Of a stretch of DNA of 64,000 bases, positions 31,203 to 39,823 are shown piece after piece (within the stretch, counting starts at the first letter, position 1; every line of letters begins with the position of its first letter). The DNA is from Nocardia mangyaensis (lineage in GTDB: Bacteria > Actinomycetota > Actinomycetes > Mycobacteriales > Mycobacteriaceae), in the NCBI RefSeq assembly GCF_001886715.1, contig NZ_CP018082.1, forward strand, positions 2,232,001-2,296,000, written 5' to 3'. The notes beneath the pieces are model-generated. The model ran no database searches. It saw only the letters and a program-made list of their open reading frames with translations, and was not told the origin of the DNA. A program made the position numbers and the translations under genes.

Positions 31203-32372
31203 CTAGGCGTTCTTGGCGATGTTGTGCGCGATCGTGCCGAGGCGGGTGAGGCGGGCATCACCGAGGGGCGTGAGCTTGCCGCCGAGGCGGTTGGTGACGA
31301 AGGCGAGTGACAGACCGGTCTCCGGATCGGCGAAGGCACCCGAGCCGCCGAGGCCGAAATGCCCGAAGGCCGAGATCGGGTCGGCCTTGGAGGGCTTCAT
31401 GGGGACGCCGTGGAAGCCCAGAGCCCACGGAATGCGGAAGGCGAGAACGTAATCGGGGGTGAAGACCTGACGGGTGGCGGCGCGCCGAATCGAGTCGGGG
31501 TCGAGAACACGGGTGCCCTCGAGTTCGCCCTTGTTGGCCAGGGCCGCGTAGAGCCGGCCCAACGCGCGCGCGGAGAACACCCCGTTCACACCCGGCATCA
31601 CCGAATCGTGCACGCGCGGGTCGACGATGAGTTCGGCGAAGCCGCGCGGTGTGGTCTCGGCCGCGGCCGCGAATCGGGTGCGGGTCAGCAGATCCGAGCC
31701 CCTGTCCCAGTCCATGCCCGCGGCTCGCAGGCGCGGAAAGGTGGTCGCGATGCGGTGACGATGCTCGGGCGGCACCCGGAACCAGAGTTCCTCGGCGTCG
31801 AGCGGCTCGGCGAGTTCGGTGCGCACGACATCGACGAACTCGCGACCGCTCACCCGCCGCACCAACTCGGCGGCCAGGTGCCCATAGCTGATCCCGTGAT
31901 AGCCGCTGGTCGTGCGGTGCCGAGGGTCGGGCGACGCCGCGGCCAGCGCCTCGGTCACCGCCGCGTCGTCGAGGAAACTCTCGGCCGGACCGGGCAGCAG
32001 ACCGCGCAACCGATGCAGACCGGCGCGGTGGGTGAGCACGTCGCCCACCGTGATGTGCGCCTTGCCCGCCGCGGCGAACTCCGGCCAGTACTCGGCCACG
32101 GCCGTGTCGTAGTCGAGTTCCCCGCGCTCGACGAGTTGGTGGATCACGGTGGACGCCACGCCTTTTCCGGTGGAGAAGCCCAGGGCGACGGTCTCCGCGG
32201 TCCACGGCACGCCGGGGCGCGCGTAGCCCGCCCACACGTCGACCACGGGTTCGCCGTGCAAGTACACACTCAGTGCGCCACCGCCGTGCGAGGGCTTGCG
32301 GAACAGGCTGTCGAAGACGGCGACCAAGCGAACGAAACGGCGATCCACCGACTGCGTTGTCGAAACTCCCAT
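31203..32372 (-). CDS. Serine hydrolase, beta-lactamase family (EstB/class C-like)
   Basis: Protein of 389 residues in the beta-lactamase/D-Ala-D-Ala carboxypeptidase superfamily. The catalytic S-x-x-K is in FSTGKGV (about residue 73) and the second motif is Y-x-H-like (ISYGHLAAE). No signal peptide, so it is probably a cytoplasmic esterase rather than a resistance enzyme. The C-terminal FGHFGLGGSGAFADPETGL is typical of the EstB/LpqK group. ATG 32372 is chosen; the upstream extension overlaps the GntR gene on the other strand. Confidence 0.88.
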   Translation of the reverse strand: MGVSTTQSVDRRFVRLVAVFDSLFRKPSHGGGALSVYLHGEPVVDVWAGYARPGVPWTAETVALGFSTGKGVASTVIHQLVERGELDYDTAVAEYWPEFAAAGKAHITVGDVLTHRAGLHRLRGLLPGPAESFLDDAAVTEALAAASPDPRHRTTSGYHGISYGHLAAELVRRVSGREFVDVVRTELAEPLDAEELWFRVPPEHRHRIATTFPRLRAAGMDWDRGSDLLTRTRFAAAAETTPRGFAELIVDPRVHDSVMPGVNGVFSARALGRLYAALANKGELEGTRVLDPDSIRRAATRQVFTPDYVLAFRIPWALGFHGVPMKPSKADPISAFGHFGLGGSGAFADPETGLSLAFVTNRLGGKLTPLGDARLTRLGTIAHNIAKNA

Positions 32373-32478
32373 CGTTGCAGCATGCCATCGCGCACAAGGG
32401 ACCGGTCGGTACGGTGATCGTTTCCTGACCGTCACATCGGGCAGTACGCCCGCAATACGGCGTCCATAGCATGTGCGC

Positions 32479-33201
32479 ATGCCCCCGAGACGACGTTCGG
32501 CGCTCCTCGCGAGGCTCGTGGTCGACGAGCCAGGCCGTCCCCAGGTGATCCTCGGCGAATTGCGCCGGGTGATCCTCGACGGCGCCGTTCCCCCGTGCAC
32601 CGTGATCCCACTGCGTGAGGTCGCCGAGCTGTTCGGGGTCAGCCACATCCCCGTACGCGAGGCGCTCAAGACGCTGATCGGGGAGGGCCTCGTCACCCAC
32701 CGCCCGCAGCACGGCTATGCGGTCGCCCAGCTCACCGCCGCCGAACTGCGCGAGATGTACATCGTGCGCGACACCTTGGAATCGGCGTCGCTCGCCGCGG
32801 CGGTCGCCAACGCCGACGACGCGGACCGCGCAGAACTGCTCGCGATCAACGAATTGCTCGAACGCGCGATCCTCGACGACGATCCGGAGACCTACCAGCG
32901 CCAGTCACGCCACTTCCACGTCGCGCTGACCCGCCCGTCGCGGATGTTCCGGCTGCTGCAGATGCTCGAGTCGGCCTGGAACGTCACCGAACCGGTGCGG
33001 TCGATGGTGCACATCGACCGGCGCCATCGCGAACACCTGCACACCGATCACGTGCTGATGCTGGCGGCCTTTCTCGACCGTGATGTCGAACGCCTGCTGC
33101 TGGTGGCCGAGGAACATCACCGCAGACTGGAATCCGTGGTCGCCACCTTGCCGACCGATACCGGGCTGCTCGCGCCGGAGAATATATCGGTCGTGCAATA
33201 G
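32479..33201 (+). CDS. GntR-family (FadR/FCD) regulator
   Basis: Regulator of 240 residues. The winged helix is at about 20-75 (VIPLREVAELFGVSHIPVRE), followed by an FCD domain with metal-binding histidines (RQSRHFHVALTRPS; HREHLHTDHVLML; EEHHRRLESV). ATG 32479 is preferred; GTG 32473 also in frame. It lies just upstream of the NCS1 permease and racemase genes and probably controls them through the repeats at 33188-33257. Confidence 0.9.
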   Translation: MPPRRRSALLARLVVDEPGRPQVILGELRRVILDGAVPPCTVIPLREVAELFGVSHIPVREALKTLIGEGLVTHRPQHGYAVAQLTAAELREMYIVRDTLESASLAAAVANADDADRAELLAINELLERAILDDDPETYQRQSRHFHVALTRPSRMFRLLQMLESAWNVTEPVRSMVHIDRRHREHLHTDHVLMLAAFLDRDVERLLLVAEEHHRRLESVVATLPTDTGLLAPENISVVQ

Positions 33202-33257
33202 CTGGGAAATCGTCGAGAAACGGTCGGGCAATAGCGGATATCTACGGTCGGTGCAGC
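33188..33257 (+). promoter_or_regulatory. Repeated motif CGGTCGKGCAATAGC upstream of the permease
   Basis: CGGTCGTGCAATAGC (33188-33202) and CGGTCGGGCAATAGC (33221-33235) differ at one base and start 33 bp apart, three helical turns. A weaker third copy, CGGTCGGTGCAGC, is at 33245-33257. The first overlaps the GntR stop codon. Likely binding sites for the GntR protein. Confidence 0.6.
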
Positions 33258-33285
33258 TGATTCACCCCCTCGGATGGGATGCACA

Positions 33286-34776
33286 ATGACCGATACCCTC
33301 ACACCGTCTGCGGATGCTCCCGCCGGTGACCCGCTCTATGATCCGCGCCTGACGAACGAGGACCTGGCCCCACTGCGCAAGCAGTCATGGACGTCCTACA
33401 ATTTCTTCGCCTTCTGGATGTCGGACGTCCACAGTGTGGGTGGATATGTCACCGCGGGCAGCCTTTTCGCCTTGGGGCTGGCCAGCTGGCAGGTGCTCGT
33501 CGCACTGCTGGTCGGCATCACCATCGTCTATTTCTTCTGCAATCTGGTGGCCAAGCCGAGTCAGGTGACCGGGGTGCCCTATCCGGTGATCTGTCGTAGC
33601 GCGTTCGGAGTCCTGGGCGCCAATGTGCCCGCCATCATCCGCGGTCTGATCGCGGTGGCCTGGTACGGCATCCAGACCTTCCTGGCCTCGGCGGCCCTCG
33701 ACATCGTGCTCATCAAGCTGTTCCCCGGACTGGCACCGTATGCCGTCACCGCCGACTACGGCTTCGCCGGATTGTCGCTGCTCGGCTGGGCCAGTTTCCT
33801 GCTGCTGTGGGTGCTGCAGGCGTGTGTGTTCTGGCGCGGCATGGAATCCATCCGCAAATTCATCGATTTCTGCGGCCCCGCCGTCTATGTCGTCATGTTC
33901 CTGCTGTGCGGTTATCTGATCGCGAAAGCGGGCTGGGGGGCGATCGACCTGAGCCTGGGTGCGGTGGAGTACACCGGCTGGTCCTCGGTTCCGGTGATGA
34001 TGGGCGCGATCGCGCTGGTCGTGTCGTATTTCTCGGGACCGATGCTCAATTTCGGTGATTTCTCCCGCTACGGCAAGAGTTTCGCGGCCGTGAAGAAAGG
34101 CAATTTCCTCGGACTGCCGCTGAACTTCCTGGTGTTCTCGGTGCTGGTCGTCGTCACCGCATCGCTGACGCTGCCGGTGTACGGCGAACTCATCACCGAT
34201 CCGGTCGAGACCGTCGCCCGGATCGATTCGACGTTCGCCATCGTGCTCGGCGCGCTCACCTTCACCATCGCCACCATCGGCATCAACATCGTCGCCAATT
34301 TCGTCTCGCCCGCGTTCGATTTCTCGAACGTGAGCCCACAGCGAATCAGCTGGCGCGCCGGTGGCATGATCGCCGCGGTCGGCTCGGTGCTCATCACCCC
34401 GTGGAACCTCTACAACAATCCCGAGGTCATCCACTACACCCTCGAAGTGCTCGGCGCGTTCATCGGACCGCTGTTCGGTGTGCTGATCTGCGACTACTAC
34501 CTGGTGCGCAAGCAGAAGGTCGAGGTCGACGACCTGTTCACGATGTCGAAGACCGGCACCTACTACTACACCAGGGGCTACCACGTGACCGCGATCATCG
34601 CGACCGCCGTCGCCGCGGCGATCGCGGTGTTCCCGGTGCTGGCCAACAGCCTGCCCGGCATGCGCACCACCGCCCAGTACAGCTGGTTCATCGGCTGTGG
34701 CGTCGGCTTCGTCGTCTACTACCTGCTGACCGCGGACCGCAGGGCCGCCGCTGGGAACGCGGAGGTCACCGCCTGA
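33286..34776 (+). CDS. NCS1-family permease (allantoin/hydantoin/nucleobase type)
   Basis: Membrane transporter of 496 residues with about 12 helices of the nucleobase:cation symporter-1 family. The start LRKQSWTSYNFFAFWMSDVH matches the conserved N-terminal helix of Mhp1/PucI-like carriers, and GPMLNFGDFSRYGKS is a conserved internal loop. ATG 33286 is chosen; ATG 33274 is in frame but poorer. The stop overlaps the racemase start (TGATG), so the two are coupled. The neighbour suggests hydantoins or allantoin as substrate. Confidence 0.9.
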   Translation: MTDTLTPSADAPAGDPLYDPRLTNEDLAPLRKQSWTSYNFFAFWMSDVHSVGGYVTAGSLFALGLASWQVLVALLVGITIVYFFCNLVAKPSQVTGVPYPVICRSAFGVLGANVPAIIRGLIAVAWYGIQTFLASAALDIVLIKLFPGLAPYAVTADYGFAGLSLLGWASFLLLWVLQACVFWRGMESIRKFIDFCGPAVYVVMFLLCGYLIAKAGWGAIDLSLGAVEYTGWSSVPVMMGAIALVVSYFSGPMLNFGDFSRYGKSFAAVKKGNFLGLPLNFLVFSVLVVVTASLTLPVYGELITDPVETVARIDSTFAIVLGALTFTIATIGINIVANFVSPAFDFSNVSPQRISWRAGGMIAAVGSVLITPWNLYNNPEVIHYTLEVLGAFIGPLFGVLICDYYLVRKQKVEVDDLFTMSKTGTYYYTRGYHVTAIIATAVAAAIAVFPVLANSLPGMRTTAQYSWFIGCGVGFVVYYLLTADRRAAAGNAEVTA

Positions 34777-35504
34777 TGCGCATCCGGGTCGTCAACCCGA
34801 ACACCACCCGGGCGATGACCGAGACGATCGAACAGTGTGCGCGGGCCGTGGTCGGTCCGGGCACACTGCTCGACGCGGTCACCGCCGAGACTGGACCGGC
34901 CTCGATCGAAAGTCACTACGACGAGGCGATGAGCGTGCCCGGCCTGCTCGCGGCCATCGGGCGCGGTGAGGCCGAGGGCGTGGACGGCTACGTCATCGCC
35001 TGCTTCGGCGATCCAGGGCTGGACGCGGCGCGTGAGCTGGCAGCGGGTCCGGTGATCGGCATCGCCGAGGCGGCGATGCACACCGCGAGTCATCTCGGGC
35101 GCGGGTTCAGCGTCGTCACGACGCTCGGCCGGACCATCGGTCGCGCGGCCGATCTGGCGCAGCGCTATGGGATGCGACGCTTCTGCCGCGGTATCCACGC
35201 GTGCGAACTGCAGGTCCTCGACCTGCACACCGACCCGCGGGCCCGCAAGATCGTGACCGAGGCCTGTCGCGAGGCGGTCCAGGCTGACGGGTCCGATGCG
35301 GTGGTCCTTGGCTGCGCCGGGATGGCGGACCTGTGCGCGGACATCCGTGACGAGATCGGGGTGCCGGTGATCGACGGTGTCGCGGCGGCCACGCTGACCG
35401 TGCAGTCCCTGCTCACCCTCGGCCTGCGCAAATCGGGGACAGGGGAGTTCGCGACACCGCCGCCGAAGACCTACCTCGGCCTGCCGGGGCCGCTCAGGTC
35501 CTGA
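34776..35504 (+). CDS. Hydantoin/allantoin racemase (Asp/Glu racemase family)
   Basis: 242-residue racemase of the HyuA/HpxA type. It carries the two catalytic cysteines: YVIACFGDPGLDAAREL (about Cys 74) and VVLGCAGMADLC (about Cys 180). VNPNTTRAMTETI is the conserved N-terminus. It makes the allantoin or substituted-hydantoin enantiomer used by the matching hydrolase, which is not in this window. Coupled to the permease gene upstream. Confidence 0.88.
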   Translation: MRIRVVNPNTTRAMTETIEQCARAVVGPGTLLDAVTAETGPASIESHYDEAMSVPGLLAAIGRGEAEGVDGYVIACFGDPGLDAARELAAGPVIGIAEAAMHTASHLGRGFSVVTTLGRTIGRAADLAQRYGMRRFCRGIHACELQVLDLHTDPRARKIVTEACREAVQADGSDAVVLGCAGMADLCADIRDEIGVPVIDGVAAATLTVQSLLTLGLRKSGTGEFATPPPKTYLGLPGPLRS

Positions 35505-35508
35505 GGGC

Positions 35509-35862
35509 TCACGCGCCGACCGAATCGGCGGTCAACGCGCCCAGCACGGCGTCGAGGTCGTCGACATCGACGACCAGGCGGGTGAAATCTGGGCCGTCCA
35601 GGTCGATCCGCACCGCACTGCCGCCGAAGGTGGTGTCCCAGAACTCTTTCCGTCCTTTACCGCGATACACCCCGGCGGCGATCACACCGGGGATGAACGT
35701 GCCCGGCGCGCGCACCCACGGCGGGCGCAGGTCCACCTCGGCGGTGGCGATCTCGGTGATGGCGGCGCGGTCGATCACGACTTGCTGGCGCAGCGCGAGC
35801 AGTCGATGCCCACCGAGTACGTGGACCGTCACCGTGTCGTCATCGATCTCGACCTCGACCAT
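35509..35862 (-). CDS. Small uncharacterised protein, PH-domain-like
   Basis: 117-residue beta-rich protein with no signal or membrane segment. VHVLGGHRLLALRQQVVIDR and GTFIPGVIAAGVYRGKGRKE suggest a bacterial PH-like fold, as in proteins that gauge surface or membrane lipids, but I do not recognise a named family. ATG 35862 follows GTGAGGTAGCG; the longer frame to 36174 enters a non-coding, relatively AT-rich stretch. It is convergent with the racemase gene, 4 bp apart. Confidence 0.7.
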   Translation of the reverse strand: MVEVEIDDDTVTVHVLGGHRLLALRQQVVIDRAAITEIATAEVDLRPPWVRAPGTFIPGVIAAGVYRGKGRKEFWDTTFGGSAVRIDLDGPDFTRLVVDVDDLDAVLGALTADSVGA

Positions 35863-36059
35863 CGCTACCTCACTCGCCGTCAGTGGAACGTTCGATGTCC
35901 AGATTCCTCGCGTGGCCTGTTCGGCGACTGTGGCGAGCCTGTGAGTTGGCCAAGGAAACAGGATGCATTGGAACATGTAGATATGCGCATCAAACTTATT
36001 GTGGGCTGTTGACTGGTCAGGACGTCGGAGGTGGAAAAAATGGCGTGGAGGCGAAGAGG

Positions 36060-36620
36060 TCAGCTCGGGGTGGCCTGTTCGGCGAGATCGAGGACCTGGG
36101 CGAGCCACGGCGTGTACTTGCCGGGGCTCTCGGTCAGATCGGCGCGCAGGTTCGCGGGGGAGAGCAGAGTCCAATGGGCGATCTCGGCAGGATCGGGCTG
36201 CGGCGGGTGCTCGCCGAGGGTGCCGATCAGGACATGGTCGTACTCGTGTTCGACCCGGCCGGTCGAGGCGTCACCGGCGCGATAGCGGAATGCGCCGACC
36301 TCGGTGAGTTCGGCGGCCAGGCCGAACTCCTCGCGCAGCCGGATCGCGGCCGCCTCGGTCACCGGCTGCCCCGGCAGCGGATGGCCGCAACAGGTGTTGG
36401 CCCACTGCAACGGAAATCGCGTCTTCGCTGCGGCGCGCTGCTGGATCAGGACGTGGCCGCGGAGGTCGAACAGCAGCACCGAGAAGGCTCGATGCAGGAT
36501 GCCGGGCGCTCGGTGGGCCTCGGCTACCGAGCAGGCCCCGGTCGCACGGCCCGACTCGTCGACGAGCTCGACGAGCAGGGCTTCACGATCGGTCGACGGG
36601 TCGGCCAGCGGTTCGGTCAC
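36060..36620 (-). CDS. idi: Isopentenyl-diphosphate delta-isomerase, type I
   Basis: Interconverts isopentenyl and dimethylallyl diphosphate for isoprenoid synthesis. It has 186 residues. NTCCGHPLPGQP includes the catalytic cysteine, the Nudix-type box is at AIRLREEFGL, and VEHEYDHVLIG contains the catalytic glutamate and metal ligands. Single gene, divergent from the 36799 fusion gene. The stretch 35863-36059 upstream of the neighbour holds no other gene. Confidence 0.94.
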   Translation of the reverse strand: MTEPLADPSTDREALLVELVDESGRATGACSVAEAHRAPGILHRAFSVLLFDLRGHVLIQQRAAAKTRFPLQWANTCCGHPLPGQPVTEAAAIRLREEFGLAAELTEVGAFRYRAGDASTGRVEHEYDHVLIGTLGEHPPQPDPAEIAHWTLLSPANLRADLTESPGKYTPWLAQVLDLAEQATPS

Positions 36621-36798
36621 CCGGCCACCCTATCGGCGCCGGTTCCCGCCTCGACGCGCCGGTGGTGTGAGCCGAATCGCCGGAACATGCGGCGTGTCAC
36701 AGCCGACACATAATGGAGGTCCGGTGTGGTTAGCTCATATGAGCACATCGGGGTGTGTGAGGTGTGTCACTTTCAGTAGGGTAGGCCAGGTGGGAACG

Positions 36799-39756
36799 GT
36801 GGATATCAGTCCAAAAGGTGTGGTCAGTTCGGTGCAGCGGCTGCTGGCCACGGCGCAGAACGGACTGGAAGTGGTTCGCTTCGGCGGGCTGGCGCACGAT
36901 GTCGAGTCCTCACCCTTCGAGGTCGTCGAGCGCCGACGCATGTACCGGTTGCGTCACTATTTCCCCGACGACTCCTCGGCCGGCCGGCCGGTGGCACTGC
37001 TCGTGCCGCCGTTGATGGTCAACGCCGACATCTGGGATGTGAACGCCGCCGGCGGCGCGGTCGGAATCCTGCACGCCAGCGGAATCGACTGCTGGGTCAT
37101 CGATTTCGGTTCGCCCGCGACCGAGGAGGGCGGCTGGGAACGCGACCTGGCCGACCACGTGCTCGCGGTCAACTCCGCCATCGACACCGTCTGCGAGGCC
37201 ACCGGCGCGCAGGTGCACCTGATGGGCTACTCGCAGGGCGGCATGTTCGCCTACCAGAGCACCGCCTACCGCTACGGCAAGGGTGTCGCCTCCATCGTCA
37301 CCTTCGGCAGCCCGGTCGACATCGTCGCGGGCATGCCGTTCGGGTTGCCCTACGGCGTGGTCTCCGAGGTCGCCGACTTCCTGGCCGACCATGTGATGCA
37401 CCGGCTGCCGATCACCGAGTCGATGGTGCGCATCGGTTTCCAGATGCTCGATCCGGTGAAGACCGCGAAGTCACGGATCGACTTCTTGCTCCAGCTGCAC
37501 GACCGGGAAGCGTTGCTGCCCAAGGAACGTCAGCGTCGCTTCCTCAATAGCGATGGCTGGGTGGGCTATTCGGGCCCGGCCGTGGCCGATCTGCTCAAGC
37601 AGTTCGTGGCGCACAACCGGATGATGCTGGGCGGGTTCGTGATTCGCGATCATCCGGTCTCACTCGCCGAGCTCAAGTGCCCGATTCTGGCGTTCGTCGG
37701 CGAGGTCGACGACATCGGTCAGCCCGCGGCTGTGCGCGGCATCGTGCGGGCCGCGCCCCACGCCGAGGTGTACGAAGCCAGTCTGGTGGCAGGGCATTTC
37801 GGGCTCGTCGCCGGTTCGACTGCCACCAACCACACCTGGCCGATGGTGCGCGACTGGGTCGCCTGGATGGACGGCAACGGCTCGCTGCCCGAGCAGATCG
37901 TGCCCATGCAGGAACACGTCGAGGGCAACGCGCCGCGCACCGCGGCCACCCGAATGATGCACACCGCGGCCTCACTGGCCGAGGCGGGCGCCGGCGTCGG
38001 CAAGGCACTGGAAGGCATCGCCGGCAACACGATTCGCGGATCATTCGAGATGGCGGGTGAGGCGGCGCGCGCACTGCCGCGCCTGACCCGGCTCGGCATG
38101 ATCCAGTCGCACACCCGGATTTCGCTGGGCAAGCTGCTCAGCGAACACGCCCGGCGCGCACCGAACAAGGACTTGTTCCTGTTCGATGACCGCGTGCACA
38201 CTCACGCCGCGGTGGAGGTGCGCATCGACAATGTCGTGCGCGGACTCATCTCGGTCGGTATCCGGCCCGCCACCCGCGTCGGCGTCGTCATGGAGACCCG
38301 GCCCAGTGCCCTGGCCGCGGTCGCCGCGCTCTCGCGCCTCGGTGCGGTCGCGGTGCTGCTCGCTCCCGGCGCCGAGCTGGAACGGGCCATTCAGCTCACC
38401 GGCGTGCAGACGTTGATCACCGACCCGGAGAACCTGCGCGTGGCCGCGGCGACGGGCTGCCGGGCGCTGGTGCTCGGTGGTGGGGACAGTCGCGCCCTGC
38501 CGGTACAGACCGGCGAGCGGGTGATCGACCTCGAGCAGGTCGACCCGGCGAAGGTGCGGGTGCCCGCGTGGTACCGGTCCAACCCCGGTCTCGCCCGCGA
38601 GCTCGCGTTCATCCTCGTCATCGGCACCGGCGACCGGCTCGAGGCCAAGTACATCACCAACCACCGGTGGGCGCTCTCGGCGTTCGGCACCGCCAGCGCG
38701 GCCGACCTCGATCGGCGGGACACGGTGTACTGCCTTGCGCCGCTGCATCATTCGTCGGGACTGCTGGTGAGCCTCGGTGGTGCGGTGGCCGGTGGCAGCC
38801 GGATCGCGCTGGCGCGGTCGATGGACATGGAGCCGGGCCGCTTCGCCGAAGAGGTGCACCGCTACGGCGTCACCGTGGTCACCTACACCTGGACCATGCT
38901 GCGCGATCTGCTCGATGCCGAGGTCTTCCCGGCCGGGCACAACCATCCGATCCGGCTGTTCATCGGTTCGGGTATGCCCGCCGGGTTGTGGCGGCGCACC
39001 GTCGAGCAGTTCACCCCGGCCAGGGTTCTCGAGTTCTACGCCTCGATCGACGGCGACGTGGTGCTGGCGAATGTGACCGGTGCCAAGATCGGCGCGAAGG
39101 GCAGGCCGGTTCCCGGCACAGCCCGCGTCGAACTGGTCGCCTACGACCCGGTCAGCGAGCAGATCCTGGTCGGTGACGACGGTTTCGCGCGGCGCTGCGC
39201 CGACAACGAACCCGGTCTGCTGCTCGGCAAGGCCGTCGACATCGCCGACATCTCCGACGGCGGCCTGCGCGGGGTGTTCCAAGCCGGTGATGCCTGGTGG
39301 CCGACGGAGAACCTGTTCCGCCGCGACAGCGACGGCGACTACTGGCTCGTCGACCGCCGCGACACGGTGATCCTGACCGCGCGCGGCCCGGTGTTCACCC
39401 AGCCGATCGTGGACGTCCTCAACGACATCACCCCCGTCGACGTGGAGGTCGCGTTCGCGCTGAAGACCCCGTCGGGCACGCTCGCCGCCGCCGCGCTGAG
39501 TGTGCGCGCGGGTTCGCGGCTCGAACCGGGTGACGTCACCGAGGCCATGCGGGCACTCGAACCCGACCAGCGACCGGACCTGGTCTCCGTCGTCGACGTG
39601 ATCCCGCGCAGCTCGAGCTTCCGGCCCTCGGCCACCGCGGTGCAGGCCGCGGGTTTCCCGAAGGCCGGTCCCAACACCTGGCTCTACAACCGGGAGACCG
39701 ACACCTATGAGGTGCTCACCGACGTCGTGGCCGCGGAGCTGTTCGGCGGGAACTGA
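36799..39756 (+). CDS. Alpha/beta-hydrolase/acyl-CoA synthetase fusion (Rv1683-like)
   Basis: Two-domain protein of 985 residues. Residues about 30-360 are an alpha/beta hydrolase with the nucleophile elbow LMGYSQGGMFAYQS (Ser) and HFGLVAGS near the expected His. Residues about 440-985 are an AMP-binding (FadD/ANL) domain, with a degenerate P-loop (LVIGTGDRLEAKYIT in place of the usual Ser/Thr-rich motif). This matches M. tuberculosis Rv1683, thought to combine lipase and long-chain acyl-CoA synthetase roles in storage-lipid metabolism. GTG 36799 is chosen for its AGGTGGGAACG site; GTG 36790 is possible. The weak P-loop leaves adenylating activity in doubt. Confidence 0.85.
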   Translation: MDISPKGVVSSVQRLLATAQNGLEVVRFGGLAHDVESSPFEVVERRRMYRLRHYFPDDSSAGRPVALLVPPLMVNADIWDVNAAGGAVGILHASGIDCWVIDFGSPATEEGGWERDLADHVLAVNSAIDTVCEATGAQVHLMGYSQGGMFAYQSTAYRYGKGVASIVTFGSPVDIVAGMPFGLPYGVVSEVADFLADHVMHRLPITESMVRIGFQMLDPVKTAKSRIDFLLQLHDREALLPKERQRRFLNSDGWVGYSGPAVADLLKQFVAHNRMMLGGFVIRDHPVSLAELKCPILAFVGEVDDIGQPAAVRGIVRAAPHAEVYEASLVAGHFGLVAGSTATNHTWPMVRDWVAWMDGNGSLPEQIVPMQEHVEGNAPRTAATRMMHTAASLAEAGAGVGKALEGIAGNTIRGSFEMAGEAARALPRLTRLGMIQSHTRISLGKLLSEHARRAPNKDLFLFDDRVHTHAAVEVRIDNVVRGLISVGIRPATRVGVVMETRPSALAAVAALSRLGAVAVLLAPGAELERAIQLTGVQTLITDPENLRVAAATGCRALVLGGGDSRALPVQTGERVIDLEQVDPAKVRVPAWYRSNPGLARELAFILVIGTGDRLEAKYITNHRWALSAFGTASAADLDRRDTVYCLAPLHHSSGLLVSLGGAVAGGSRIALARSMDMEPGRFAEEVHRYGVTVVTYTWTMLRDLLDAEVFPAGHNHPIRLFIGSGMPAGLWRRTVEQFTPARVLEFYASIDGDVVLANVTGAKIGAKGRPVPGTARVELVAYDPVSEQILVGDDGFARRCADNEPGLLLGKAVDIADISDGGLRGVFQAGDAWWPTENLFRRDSDGDYWLVDRRDTVILTARGPVFTQPIVDVLNDITPVDVEVAFALKTPSGTLAAAALSVRAGSRLEPGDVTEAMRALEPDQRPDLVSVVDVIPRSSSFRPSATAVQAAGFPKAGPNTWLYNRETDTYEVLTDVVAAELFGGN

Positions 39757-39804
39757 ACACACTGATCAGCCGCCGCCGGGGTTCGCCGCGGCTGGTCAGT
39801 GTGT
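39757..39804. terminator. Bidirectional terminator
   Basis: ACACACTGATCAGCCGC (39757-39773) pairs with GCGGCTGGTCAGTGTGT (39788-39804), one G-U in 17 pairs. It lies between the convergent 36799-39756 and 39824-40960 genes. Confidence 0.85.
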
Positions 39805-39823
39805 GCGCTGATCGGCGATGCCG

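Noticed and set aside
31203..32372. Beta-lactamase resistance gene
   Set aside because: The S-x-x-K is present, but there is no signal peptide and the other motifs fit EstB-type esterases.
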